Assembly: GCA_030428105.1 (NCBI GenBank)
Contig: JAUIBE010000006.1
Coordinates: 62,001-126,000 of the forward strand
Direction of reading: 5' to 3'
Length of the DNA stretch: 64,000 nucleotides
Source: Gammaproteobacteria bacterium
GTDB taxonomy: Bacteria > Pseudomonadota > Gammaproteobacteria > Xanthomonadales > SZUA-36
Below are positions 9,271 to 19,525 of this stretch, piece by piece. A model generated the notes under the pieces. It did no database searches. It had not been told where the DNA came from and saw nothing but the letters and a program-made list of their open reading frames with translations. The stretch's first letter is position 1, and each line of letters opens with the position of its first letter. Position numbers and translations under genes: made by a program.

Positions 9271-10284
9271 ATGCCTGAAACCGTCCTGGTCACCGGCGGA
9301 GCCGGATACATCGGCAGCCATGCCTGCGTGGCCCTGCTGGAGGCCGGCTACCGCGTGGTAGCCCTGGATAACCTCTCGAACAGCAAGCGCGAGGCGATTG
9401 CTCGCATTGAGGAAATCGCTGGCGCATCGCTGGTGTTTGAACAGGTGGATCTTCTCGACCGCGCCGGCCTCGAAGCACTGTTTCGCAACCACGCGCCCAA
9501 CGCGGTCATTCACTTTGCCGGCCTGAAGGCGGTGGGTGAGTCCACCGAGCAACCATTGCGATATTGGCAGAACAACGTGGGCGGAAGCGCGGTGTTGCTG
9601 GACGTCATGCGTCGGTCTGGCGTGCGCAAGCTGGTGTTCAGTTCTTCCTGCACGGTTTACGGCGCGCCGGAAACACTGCCCCTCACCGAGGAAGCGCCGC
9701 TGCAAACGGTCAACCCCTACGGCCGCACCAAGCTGGCGGTCGAGGAAATGCTGCGCGACCTGCACGCTTCAGAGCCGGGGTGGAATATTTCCATCCTGCG
9801 CTACTTCAACCCGGTTGGCGCGCACCCCAGCGGCATGATCGGTGAAGATCCGCTGGGTATCCCCAATAACCTGATGCCTTTCATTACCCAGGTGGCTGTG
9901 GGCCAGCGTGAACGCCTTTCCGTGTTTGGCGGCGACTATCCCACCCGCGATGGCACCTGTATTCGTGACTACATTCACGTGCTCGACCTGGTGGATGGCC
10001 ATCTCAAAGCCCTGCAGTGGCTGGAAGGTAAGCCCGGCATTGGCGCCCACAACCTGGGCACCGGCCAGGGGCAGACCGTGCTCGAGGTGGTAAAGGGGTT
10101 CGAGCGCGCGACCGGGGTAAGTATTCCCTATGACATCGTTGAGCGCCGCCCCGGCGATGCGCCCGCCGTGTTTGCCGATCCCGCTTTGGCGCGCCGCGAA
10201 CTGGGCTGGTCCGCCGAACTGGGTATCGACGCCATGTGCGCCGATGCGTGGAACTGGCAGCAGAAGAATCCTTCCGGCTACTAG
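9271..10284 (+). CDS. galE: UDP-glucose 4-epimerase
   Basis: An extended short-chain dehydrogenase of 337 residues that interconverts UDP-glucose and UDP-galactose for cell-envelope sugars. The NAD site TGGAGYIG is at 8-15; the catalytic SSSCTVYG, Y150 and K154 (NPYGRTK) are present, as are the GalE-typical RYFNPVGAHPSG and RDGTCIRDYIHV. The frame is open further upstream, but this ATG puts the Rossmann motif at the expected position. Shine-Dalgarno is weak. Its stop codon directly abuts the stop codon of the convergent phhB. Confidence 0.95.
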   Translation: MPETVLVTGGAGYIGSHACVALLEAGYRVVALDNLSNSKREAIARIEEIAGASLVFEQVDLLDRAGLEALFRNHAPNAVIHFAGLKAVGESTEQPLRYWQNNVGGSAVLLDVMRRSGVRKLVFSSSCTVYGAPETLPLTEEAPLQTVNPYGRTKLAVEEMLRDLHASEPGWNISILRYFNPVGAHPSGMIGEDPLGIPNNLMPFITQVAVGQRERLSVFGGDYPTRDGTCIRDYIHVLDLVDGHLKALQWLEGKPGIGAHNLGTGQGQTVLEVVKGFERATGVSIPYDIVERRPGDAPAVFADPALARRELGWSAELGIDAMCADAWNWQQKNPSGY

Positions 10285-10629
10285 TTAGCCTTCCAGCAGT
10301 TCCTGCGTTTTCGCTGCGCAGATGAAATCATTCTCTGAAAGCCCACCAATCGCGTGGGTGGTGAAGCGCACTTCGCAGTAGTTGTACCCGGCCTTGAAGT
10401 CCGGGTGATGGTCTTCCTGGTTGGCCACCCACGCCAGCGCATTCACAAACGCCATGGTGCGGTAGAAATCCTTGAATTCGAAGCGCCGCAGTATGGAAGC
10501 GCCATCGGCGCCGGTTTGCCATCCGTCGAGCTGGCCCAGCAGCACTGCCACGCGCTCCTCGTCCAATGGGGCAACGCCACCTTCGCACGGCCTGCAGCGC
10601 TTTTGGCTCAAAGATTCCTGTTCAGTCAT
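10285..10629 (-). CDS. phhB: Pterin-4a-carbinolamine dehydratase
   Basis: A 114-residue enzyme that dehydrates 4a-hydroxytetrahydropterin and so recycles the pterin cofactor of phenylalanine hydroxylase. The family hallmark EDHHPDFKAGYNYCEVRFTTHAIGG-type region carries the catalytic His pair and the third His, followed by LSENDFICAAK. Phenylalanine hydroxylase itself is not in the window. An Lrp/AsnC regulator is divergent 200 bp away, which may link the gene to amino-acid sensing. Confidence 0.93.
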   Translation of the reverse strand: MTEQESLSQKRCRPCEGGVAPLDEERVAVLLGQLDGWQTGADGASILRRFEFKDFYRTMAFVNALAWVANQEDHHPDFKAGYNYCEVRFTTHAIGGLSENDFICAAKTQELLEG

Positions 10630-10830
10630 GGCAGTAACTCCCGGCAGATATTGGATTTGCTCGTTGCACGGAAATATAGAGCAGGGCAGTGGGGGACCGC
10701 GAGCGACGCCGCCGTCTCGGGGTAAACCGTTTCTACTACAGATTGGGAAGAAGCAATGCTAATTTGCTATTAGAAAACAAAAAGTGGTATAAATATTTCG
10801 TACAAGCATTAAAAACGAAAAATATGAACT

Positions 10831-11289
10831 ATGGATCGGACAGACTACAAAATCTTATCGGAGCTTCAATCCGAGGGACGCTTGTCCAGCCAGGCGCTGG
10901 CGGAGCGAGTCGGTCTGTCCACCACGCCTTGTTGGCGCCGGGTGAAGAAGCTTGAAGAAGACGGCGTCATTTCCGGCACGGTTGCCATCCTGGACCCACA
11001 GAGAATCGGGCTCGAGGTTACTGCTGTTGCCGAGGTTTCCCTGGCCGAGCATGACGACGAGGCCGTGCGGGAGTTCGAGGACGTGGTGCAGCGCCGCCCG
11101 GAAATCCTCGAGTGCCACACCATGAGTGGCGGCCACGACTACCACCTGAAAATTGTCTGCCGGAATATCGGTGACTACGAGGCGCTTTTGCGTAAACACA
11201 TCATTCCCCTGCGGGCAGTCAAGGGAGTGAATTCAAGCTTCGTTCTTCGAAGCAACAAATACACGACGGCGCTTCCGCTGGACGTGTAG
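10831..11289 (+). CDS. Lrp/AsnC-family transcriptional regulator
   Basis: A 152-residue feast/famine regulator. The N-terminal winged helix-turn-helix (residues 4-55: DYKILSELQSEGRLSSQALAERVG...) is followed by a RAM/ligand domain with the GGHDYHLKIVC turn. It has the length of Lrp. Its upstream region (10760-10830) is markedly AT-rich relative to the rest of the window, as is common for Lrp-type binding sites. Likely targets are itself and the divergent phhB. A GGCGAATC/GATTCGCC hairpin (11298-11318) lies 9 bases after the stop but has no T run. Confidence 0.9.
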   Translation: MDRTDYKILSELQSEGRLSSQALAERVGLSTTPCWRRVKKLEEDGVISGTVAILDPQRIGLEVTAVAEVSLAEHDDEAVREFEDVVQRRPEILECHTMSGGHDYHLKIVCRNIGDYEALLRKHIIPLRAVKGVNSSFVLRSNKYTTALPLDV

Positions 11290-11431
11290 GGCAAAGTGGC
11301 GAATCCGGAAGATTCGCCGAGGGGTACAGGTTCGGCAAAGGAGTTGCGGGTGTGACCAGGGATGGTTTTTATTTCGGGGGAGCGCCGAGGAATGGGGTGG
11401 CGAGGCCCGGGACGGCACCAGGGTAAAACAT

Positions 11432-11515
11432 CAAGAAAAAACCCTGGCGAGCCAGGGATGGCTTGGGAGTGGGGGTAGCGACTGGCTGGATCGTCCCCCT
11501 CCCAACCTTCCCGGG
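11432..11515 (-). ncRNA. Possible small RNA with intrinsic terminator
   Basis: Read on the minus strand, TTGGGAGGGGG pairs with CCCCC(A)CTCCCAA (11505-11495 with 11475-11463) around a 19-base loop. After six bases comes CCCTGG-CTCG-CCAGGG followed by six T (11457-11436), a textbook terminator. No gene on that strand needs a terminator here, so an independent short transcript is one explanation. No convincing promoter was found for it. Confidence 0.3.
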
Positions 11516-11549
11516 CGGCCAAATTGCCCCCGAATAACCGGTTTTGCGG

Positions 11550-11612
11550 TTGACATCCTTCACCCACAACACGATAATTCGCAGCCCTTTTTGGGCAGTA
11601 ATCCGTTATAAT
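11550..11612 (+). promoter_or_regulatory. Promoters of the tRNA cluster
   Basis: TTGACA (11550-11555), a 17-base spacer and GATAAT (11573-11578) form a near-consensus sigma70 promoter. A second -10, TATAAT (11607-11612), is followed by a GC-rich discriminator (GCCCGGC), typical of stringently controlled stable-RNA promoters, but its -35 is poor. Confidence 0.7.
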
Positions 11613-11676
11613 GCCCGGCTTGTTGCAGTAGCCGGCCAGGTGCGGGTTGCATTAGCAATTAAAGATTTACGAATGT

Positions 11677-11753
11677 GCGCCCGTAGCTCAGCTGGATAGA
11701 GTACCTGGCTACGAACCAGGCGGTCGGGAGTTCGAATCTCTCCGGGCGCGCCA
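11677..11753 (+). tRNA. tRNA-Arg (anticodon ACG)
   Basis: A 77-nt cloverleaf with acceptor GCGCCCG/CGGGCGC, anticodon ACG between CCTGG and CCAGG, and encoded CCA. A34 would be edited to inosine to read CGN codons. Confidence 0.96.
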
Positions 11754-11764
11754 ATATGAAGATG

Positions 11765-11793
11765 GCCCTGCATTCGTGCAGGGCTTTTATTTT
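11765..11793 (+). terminator. Intrinsic terminator after tRNA-Arg
   Basis: GCCCTGCA-TTCG-TGCAGGGC followed by TTTTATTTT. It would separate tRNA-Arg(ACG) from the rest of the cluster unless read through. Confidence 0.9.
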
Positions 11794-11858
11794 GCAGGTC
11801 CGGCACGACGCGGGTGCATTGATGGGGCGGCGCAAGCTGCCTAGAATTGAAAATCGTT

Positions 11859-11935
11859 CGGGGTGTAGCGCAGCCTGGTAGCGCAACTGCTTTGGGAGCA
11901 GTGGGTCGGGGGTTCAAATCCCTCCACCCCGACCA
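11859..11935 (+). tRNA. tRNA-Pro (anticodon TGG)
   Basis: A 77-nt cloverleaf with acceptor CGGGGTG/CACCCCG, anticodon TGG in TTTGGGA, TTCAAATC T-loop and encoded CCA. The CGG isoacceptor is at 29373-29449. Confidence 0.96.
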
Positions 11936-11958
11936 GATTTTCGGTTGATCGCGTAGGA

Positions 11959-12035
11959 GCGCCCGTAGCTCAACCGGATAGAGCACCGGCCTTCTAAGCC
12001 GACGGTTGCAGGTTCGAGTCCTGCCGGGCGCGCCA
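11959..12035 (+). tRNA. tRNA-Arg (anticodon TCT)
   Basis: A 77-nt cloverleaf, acceptor GCGCCCG/CGGGCGC, anticodon TCT between CGGCC and GCCG, encoded CCA. It shares the acceptor stem of the ACG isoacceptor 280 bp upstream. Confidence 0.95.
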
Positions 12036-12102
12036 ATGTGATTGCTGGTTGGCATTCCGGCCGGGCGGAAATGCGATAAAATAAGTAGTTCGATTTACCA
12101 GT

Positions 12103-12179
12103 GGTGGGCGTAGCTCAGTTGGTAGAGCTCTGGATTGTGATTCCAGCGGTCGTGGGTTCGAGCCCCATCGTCCACCCCA
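12103..12179 (+). tRNA. tRNA-His (anticodon GTG)
   Basis: Acceptor GTGGGCG/CGTCCAC with the extra encoded G at position -1 (12103) opposite the C discriminator, as in bacterial tRNA-His. Anticodon GTG, encoded CCA. Confidence 0.96.
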
Positions 12180-12185
12180 AATTTC

Positions 12186-12261
12186 GGGCCATTAGCTCAA
12201 TTGGCAGAGCAGTAGACTCTTAATCTATTGGTTCTAGGTTCGAGTCCTAGATGGCCCACCA
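12186..12261 (+). tRNA. tRNA-Lys (anticodon CTT)
   Basis: A 76-nt cloverleaf with acceptor GGGCCAT/ATGGCCC, anticodon loop CTCTTAA (CTT) and encoded CCA. It starts 6 bases after tRNA-His and must be cotranscribed with it. The last 22 bases recur exactly at 12434-12455. Confidence 0.94.
12240..12261 (+). repeat. Direct repeat copy 1 (3' end of tRNA-Lys)
   Basis: TCGAGTCC through CCA at the 3' end of tRNA-Lys, 22 bases, repeated without mismatch at 12434-12455. Confidence 0.9.
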
Positions 12262-12433
12262 AAATAAGTAATGCATCAACCAGGCCAGGCCTTGTTGACG
12301 CAGGTAGGCCCTGCCGGACTCGAACCGGCGCAGTTGCGCATCGTGACCTTGGGTCACGCAAGCAACTCATTAGTGAGGGCGGAGTCGTGCGGTTTTGCCA
12401 CTGGGCAAAAAGCGCGGCGGAGCCGCCTTCGAA
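12262..12433 (+). other. Spacer of the tRNA-Lys tandem unit, rich in hairpins
   Basis: The 172 bases between the tRNA-Lys 3' end and its duplicate carry no plausible ORF and no terminator. Visible stems are GCCGG-ACTCGAA-CCGGC (12313-12329, shaped like a T-arm with a 7-base loop), GTGACC-TTG-GGTCAC nested in GTTGC/GCAAC (about 12333-12367), and TTTTGCC-ACT-GGGCAAAA (about 12394-12411). Confidence 0.6.
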
Positions 12434-12455
12434 TCGAGTCCTAGATGGCCCACCA
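12434..12455 (+). repeat. Direct repeat copy 2 (tRNA-Lys 3'-end duplicate)
   Basis: An exact second copy of the final 22 bases of tRNA-Lys including CCA, 194 bp downstream, without the 5' half of a tRNA. Confidence 0.9.
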
Positions 12456-12462
12456 GGAAAAT

Positions 12463-12495
12463 GCCCGCCCGGCCAGCGCCGGGCGGGCCTGTTTA
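12463..12495 (+). terminator. Terminator after the tRNA-Lys duplicate
   Basis: GCCCGCCCGG (12463-12472) pairs with CCGGGCGGGC (12479-12488), followed by CTGTTTAT. It lies immediately after copy 2, so the tandem unit appears to be part of the tRNA-His/Lys transcript. Confidence 0.75.
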
Positions 12496-12559
12496 TCTCC
12501 GGGCTTCCGGCGCCAGAATTTCGATACTGCGAGCGCCCCGGCAGGGCGAGCGAAGCGGA

Positions 12560-12644
<85 letters not shown>

Positions 12645-12697
12645 TCGCCATTGCCGGCCGGGCAATCGGAAGAATTAGAACCAGGTAGAGTTGAACC

Positions 12698-13999
12698 ATG
12701 CAAGTCTCCGTAGAAAACACCAGCGCGCTTGAACGGCGCCTCACCGTAGAGATTCCCGCTTCAGACATCCAGACCAAGGTGGACAGCCGCCTGCGCGAGC
12801 TGAGCAAGCAAGTGCGCATCAAGGGCTTCCGCCCCGGCAAAGCGCCGATGAATGTCATTCGCCAGCGCTATGGCAAACAGGTGCGCCAGGAAATCGTCAC
12901 CGAGGCGATGCAGTCCAGCCTGCAGGAAGCGATCCAGACCGAGGAACTGCGTCCCGCCTCCATGCCCCGCCTGGAGCCGGTTTCAGACGCCGACCTGGAG
13001 AACGATATCCGGTTTTCCGCCCTGATTGAGGTCTATCCCGAACTCGAAACCGTCGATGTCTCCACCTTAAAGGTCGAGCGCCCGGAAGCCGAGGTCACCG
13101 ATGCGGATATCGACGAGATGCAGGAAACGCTGCAAAAACAGCGCATCCAGTGGGAAGCGGTAGACCGCACCCCGGAGGAGAATGACCAGGTGCTGGTCGA
13201 GTACGTCGCCGAAACCGACAAGGGACGTGTGCCGCCGAAAGGCCACCAGCGCCTCGCCATTATCATGGGCGATTCCGGTTTCGAGGCGCTGGAAAAAGCG
13301 GTTGCCAAGATGAAGGCCGGCGACGAGAAAACGGCCAAGCTGGAGTTCCCCGATGACTACCGCGAGCCTGCACTGGCCGGAAAGAAGGCCGAAGTTGAAC
13401 TCAAGGTCACCGCGGTCTCCGAATCCAGCCTTCCCGAAATCGACGAGGAATTCGTCAAGAGTTTCGGCATTGAGAGTGGCGACATCGAAGATCTGCGCAA
13501 GGAAATCCGCGCCAACCTGGAGCGTGAACTCAAGCAGGCCCGCACCTCGATGGTCAAGGTCAACCTGATCAACGGCCTGATCGATGCACACTCCGACCTG
13601 GCCGTGCCCGAGAGCATGGTGCGCAACGAGGCCACAAACATGGCGGCCCAGGTCAGCGGTTCGCAGGAAGAAGCCCCGGATCCGGCGTTGGTGGAAGCCA
13701 ACATGGACGAAGCACGCCGGCGGGTACGCGGCGGGCTGATCATGGGTGAACTTGCTCGCCAGAATGAAATCAGAATCGATGGCGCGCGGGTTCGCGAAGC
13801 CATCGACAGCGTTGCCGAAACCTACGAGCAGCCGGACGAGGTTCGCCAGCTTTACTTTGGCAACCAGCAGTTGCTGCAGCAGGTTGAAAACGCGGTGCTG
13901 GAAGAGCAGGTCGTGGACTGGGTGATGGAGAATGCCGATGTCCAGGCCAAGGCGATGACCTTCAAGGAAGTGATCGAGGGCGCCTCGCACCGGCACTGA
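12698..13999 (+). CDS. tig: Trigger factor, ribosome-associated chaperone
   Basis: Trigger factor binds ribosomal protein L23 and shields nascent chains. The N-terminal ribosome-binding signature is [13 protein letters not shown] (residues 42-54). The central FKBP-like PPIase domain starts near 155 ([19 protein letters not shown]) and the helical C-terminal domain follows. At 433 residues it matches E. coli Tig (432). It heads the conserved run tig-clpP-clpX-lon, and the ClpP start lies 47 bases after its stop. Confidence 0.97.
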   Translation: MQVSVENTSALERRLTVEIPASDIQTKVDSRLRELSKQVRIKGFRPGKAPMNVIRQRYGKQVRQEIVTEAMQSSLQEAIQTEELRPASMPRLEPVSDADLENDIRFSALIEVYPELETVDVSTLKVERPEAEVTDADIDEMQETLQKQRIQWEAVDRTPEENDQVLVEYVAETDKGRVPPKGHQRLAIIMGDSGFEALEKAVAKMKAGDEKTAKLEFPDDYREPALAGKKAEVELKVTAVSESSLPEIDEEFVKSFGIESGDIEDLRKEIRANLERELKQARTSMVKVNLINGLIDAHSDLAVPESMVRNEATNMAAQVSGSQEEAPDPALVEANMDEARRRVRGGLIMGELARQNEIRIDGARVREAIDSVAETYEQPDEVRQLYFGNQQLLQQVENAVLEEQVVDWVMENADVQAKAMTFKEVIEGASHRH

Positions 14000-14046
14000 T
14001 GGGTCACCGCCCAGGCATTCACGGGTCACGATTTAGCAGGAGCGAC

Positions 14047-14670
14047 ATGGAAACCAAGAACCTCAACCTGGTCCCGATGGTAGTCGAGCAAAGCTCGCGC
14101 GGTGAACGCGCGTACGATATTTACTCGCGCCTCCTCAAGGACCGCCTGATCTTCGTGGTCGGTCCCATCGACGACAACGTGGCCAACCTGGTGGTAGCCC
14201 AGTTGCTGTTCCTCGAGTCGGAAAACCCCGACAAGGACATTCACCTGTACATCAACAGCCCGGGCGGGGTGGTCACCGCCGGACTGGCCATTTACGACAC
14301 CATGCAATTCATCAAGCCGGACGTCAGCACCATGTGCGTGGGCCAGGCCGCCAGCATGGGCGCCGTGTTGCTGGCCGCGGGCGCCAAGGGCAAACGCTAC
14401 TGCCAGCCGCACTCGCGGGTGATGATTCACCAGCCACTGGGCGGTTTCCAGGGGCAGGCGACAGACATTGACATCCACGCCCGCGAGATTCTCAAGCTGC
14501 GCAACGAGCTGAATGAACTGTTGGCCCACCATACCGGTCAGAAAGTGGAGAAGATTTCCGAGGACACCGAACGCGACAAGTTCATGGGCCCGGAAGAAGC
14601 CAAGGAATACGGCCTGATCGACGAGATCTTCGCCCGCAGAAAGGGTGACGCGGCCGACCAGAAACGGTAA
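14047..14670 (+). CDS. clpP: ATP-dependent Clp protease proteolytic subunit
   Basis: The serine peptidase of the ClpXP/ClpAP complexes. The triad is S103 (GQAASMGA), H128 (VMIHQP) and D177 (TERDKF); the short propeptide [14 protein letters not shown] precedes [15 protein letters not shown]. Length is 207 residues as in E. coli. AGGAG six bases before the ATG at 14047 decides the start over the upstream in-frame ATG at 13999. clpX follows after 51 bp. Confidence 0.97.
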   Translation: METKNLNLVPMVVEQSSRGERAYDIYSRLLKDRLIFVVGPIDDNVANLVVAQLLFLESENPDKDIHLYINSPGGVVTAGLAIYDTMQFIKPDVSTMCVGQAASMGAVLLAAGAKGKRYCQPHSRVMIHQPLGGFQGQATDIDIHAREILKLRNELNELLAHHTGQKVEKISEDTERDKFMGPEEAKEYGLIDEIFARRKGDAADQKR

Positions 14671-14721
14671 TATTTTCACTGTGATATCGATTAATTCTAA
14701 GAAAGGGACCGGGTCGAACGC

Positions 14722-15999
14722 ATGAGCGACCAGGAACGCAAGAGCTCGGACGGCAAAATTCTCTACTGCTCGTTCTGTGGCAAGAGCCAACACGAGGTGC
14801 GCAAGCTGATTGCGGGCCCGAGTGTCTATATCTGCGACGAATGTGTTGAGCTGTGCAACGACATCATCCGTGAAGAGCTGGATGAGTCGGCGGCGCCCGA
14901 CCGCGATTCGCTGCCCAATCCCAAGGAAATCCACGCCTTTCTCGACCAGTTCGTGATTGGCCAGGAGCACGCCAAGAAGGTGCTTTCGGTGGCGGTTTAC
15001 AACCACTACAAGCGCCTCGAAACCCGCCAGAGCGAGGAAGAAGTCGAGCTGGCCAAGAGCAATATCCTGCTCATCGGCCCCACCGGCTCAGGCAAGACGC
15101 TGCTGGCGGAAACGCTGGCGCGCATGCTCAACGTACCGTTCACCATCGCCGATGCCACCACGCTTACCGAAGCGGGCTACGTGGGTGAGGACGTCGAGAA
15201 CATCATCCAGAAGCTGCTGCAGAAGTGCGATTACGATGTCGACAAGGCCCAGACCGGCATTGTCTACATCGATGAAATCGACAAGGTTTCGCGCAAGGCC
15301 GAAAACCCCTCCATCACCCGCGACGTGTCGGGCGAGGGCGTGCAGCAGGCGCTGCTGAAGCTCATCGAGGGCACCATCGCCTCGGTGCCGCCGCAGGGCG
15401 GGCGCAAGCATCCCCAGCAGGAGTTCCTGCAGGTTGATACCGGCCAGATCCTGTTTATCTGTGGCGGCGCATTCGCCGGCCTGGAAAAAGTCATCCAGGC
15501 GCGCTCCACCAAGTCGGGCATTGGCTTCACCGCCGAGGTGAAGAGCTCGAAAGCTCCCGATGACATCGGTGAAGTCCTGCTCAGCGTTGAGCCGGAAGAC
15601 CTGGTGAAGTACGGCCTGATCCCGGAGTTTGTCGGCCGCCTGCCAGTGGTTGCCACGCTGCGTGAGCTGGATGAGGAAGCGCTGGTGCGTATCCTGGTCG
15701 AGCCCAAGAACGCGCTGATCAAGCAGTACAAGCAGCTATTCACCATGGAAGGCGCCGAGCTGGAAGTGCGCGACGATGCACTCACCGCCATCGCCCGCAA
15801 GGCCATGGCCCGCAAGACCGGCGCGCGCGGATTGCGCACCATCCTGGAAGGCGTATTGCTCAACAGCATGTACGAACTGCCCTCCATGGAAAACGTCTCC
15901 AAGGTGGTGATTGACGAAACCGTCATCGAGGGCGATGCCGAGCCGTACATCCTGTACGAGAACGCACCCCAGCCCGCTGCTGCCGCCGACCAGGGCTAG
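14722..15999 (+). CDS. clpX: Clp protease ATP-binding unfoldase ClpX
   Basis: The AAA+ unfoldase that feeds tagged substrates to ClpP. The N-terminal zinc-binding domain has C16, C19, C38 and C41; Walker A GPTGSGKT is at 119-126, Walker B is VYIDEID, the pore loop is GYVGEDVE, and the IGF loop that docks on ClpP appears as SGIGFTAEV. Length is 425 residues, as usual. A purine-rich ribosome-binding site (AAGAAAGGGA) precedes the ATG. It is adjacent to clpP and upstream of lon. Confidence 0.97.
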   Translation: MSDQERKSSDGKILYCSFCGKSQHEVRKLIAGPSVYICDECVELCNDIIREELDESAAPDRDSLPNPKEIHAFLDQFVIGQEHAKKVLSVAVYNHYKRLETRQSEEEVELAKSNILLIGPTGSGKTLLAETLARMLNVPFTIADATTLTEAGYVGEDVENIIQKLLQKCDYDVDKAQTGIVYIDEIDKVSRKAENPSITRDVSGEGVQQALLKLIEGTIASVPPQGGRKHPQQEFLQVDTGQILFICGGAFAGLEKVIQARSTKSGIGFTAEVKSSKAPDDIGEVLLSVEPEDLVKYGLIPEFVGRLPVVATLRELDEEALVRILVEPKNALIKQYKQLFTMEGAELEVRDDALTAIARKAMARKTGARGLRTILEGVLLNSMYELPSMENVSKVVIDETVIEGDAEPYILYENAPQPAAAADQG

Positions 16000-16123
16000 C
16001 CGACCGCAATTCACAGACCAGGGCCAGCTTCCGCTGGCCTCATTTCGTCCTTGATTTTCGACCAGGGACAACAATATCTGAACCCATCAGTTTGAATAAG
16101 CCGCTGCGGCCGCGATGGTGTAA

Positions 16124-16150
16124 TGTAGGAGCGAGGCTCCTCCCTCCGTA
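16124..16150. repeat. REP-like short palindrome
   Basis: TGTAGGAGCGAGGCTCCTCC between clpX and lon shares the GTAGGAG head with the element at 5559 and contains a GGAGC-GA-GGCTCC imperfect palindrome. Confidence 0.35.
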
Positions 16151-16176
16151 GCCTGCATCGGCAACCAGGAAAATCA

Positions 16177-18600
<2,424 letters not shown>

Positions 18601-18948
18601 TCGAGTGTTTTTGCGGCGTCCTGCGGGGCGCCGCAGGCTGATTCTGGTGTTTTTGCGGGGAATATTACCGGCGGGTAACAAAGAAGGTTTTCCCCCACAT
18701 TTAGCAGCTTGCACCCATTACCTAACGCGGCACCTGTCAAGTTTATGCAAATTCTGTTGCGCATGGCGCGAGTGCTGTATTAGTATTCCCCGCACAGCTT
18801 GCGGGCCTTGATACACAAGGCTTTCAGGGAAAATCCGCCATTCCCAAGACACAATAAATCAGCCGGCAGGGTCATAACTATGGTCGGTGGGGTGGCAGGC
18901 TGAAATCACACAACGCAACCTGAACAATCTTATTGATGGAGTGCAAGA
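18601..18948 (+). other. lon-hupB intergenic region
   Basis: A CCTGCGG-GGCG-CCGCAGG hairpin (18620-18637) after lon lacks a T run and may still slow or end transcription. TTGCGC followed after 17 bases by TTAGTA (around 18758-18786) is a weak promoter candidate for hupB, which would then have a leader of about 160 bases. No ORF was seen. Confidence 0.4.
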
Positions 18949-19221
18949 ATGAATAAATCTGAACTTGTAGATTCGATTGCTGCTGCTGCCGGTTTGACCA
19001 AGGCAGACGCCGGTCGTGCGCTAGACGCATTCGTAGACAGCGTAACCAAGACGCTGAAGAAGGGAGACTCTGTTTCACTGGTAGGTTTCGGCACCTTCAC
19101 GGTGCGTCACCGCGCCGCTCGCACGGGCCGTAACCCGCGCACCGGACAGACCATTAAAATTGCTGCCTCAAATAACCCTGCTTTCAAGGCTGGCAAAGCG
19201 CTTAAGGATGCCGTAAACTAG
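18949..19221 (+). CDS. hupB: DNA-binding protein HU-beta
   Basis: A 90-residue histone-like nucleoid protein. [11 protein letters not shown] at the start, the core [22 protein letters not shown] and the beta-arm proline in [15 protein letters not shown] are all conserved. It should bend and compact DNA as a dimer. The position after lon is conserved in gammaproteobacteria. Two tRNA genes begin 13 bp downstream, with no terminator between, so they may be cotranscribed. Confidence 0.97.
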   Translation: MNKSELVDSIAAAAGLTKADAGRALDAFVDSVTKTLKKGDSVSLVGFGTFTVRHRAARTGRNPRTGQTIKIAASNNPAFKAGKALKDAVN

Positions 19222-19234
19222 CGCGCCTTCTGAC

Positions 19235-19310
19235 GGGTGCTTAGCTCAGTTGGGAGAGCATCGCCCTTACAAGGCGAGGGTCGGCGGTTCGAGCCCGTCA
19301 GCACCCACCA
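19235..19310 (+). tRNA. tRNA-Val (anticodon TAC)
   Basis: A 76-nt cloverleaf with acceptor GGGTGCT/AGCACCC, anticodon TAC between TCGCC and GGCGA, and encoded CCA. Confidence 0.96.
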
Positions 19311-19318
19311 GAAATCGC

Positions 19319-19395
19319 GGAGTGGTAGTTCAGTCGGTTAGAATACCGGCCTGTCACGCCGGGGGTCGCGGGTTCGAGTCCCGTCCACTCCGCCA
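19319..19395 (+). tRNA. tRNA-Asp (anticodon GTC)
   Basis: A 77-nt cloverleaf with acceptor GGAGTGG/CCACTCC, anticodon GTC in CTGTCAC, and encoded CCA, 8 bases after tRNA-Val. Confidence 0.96.
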
Positions 19396-19406
19396 CTTTT
19401 ATTGAC

Positions 19407-19436
19407 AAAGGGCGCCTTGCCGGCGCCCTTTGCTTT
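19407..19436 (+). terminator. Terminator of the hupB-tRNA unit
   Basis: AAAGGGCGCC-TTGCC-GGCGCCCTTT followed by GCTTTAT, directly after tRNA-Asp. Confidence 0.88.
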
Positions 19437-19525
19437 ATGTAAACCCCGAACCGGACAATTCGGGGATTGGACAGATCGCGCCGGCGTTATGGCCGGTGTA
19501 GGTCGTTTCGGAGATCGCAAGCGCA

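Larger units (their letters stand above)
11290..11676. other. Intergenic region upstream of the tRNA cluster
   Basis: No ORF with coding character is visible in these 387 bases. They hold a hairpin after the regulator gene (11298-11318), a minus-strand terminator-like hairpin with a large stem-loop beside it (11436-11505, see separate entry), and tandem promoter elements for the tRNA cluster (11550-11612). Confidence 0.6.

Noticed and set aside
16000-16176. Sigma32 heat-shock promoter before lon
   Set aside because: CTTGA-like sequences occur but no CCCCAT-type -10 at the right distance.
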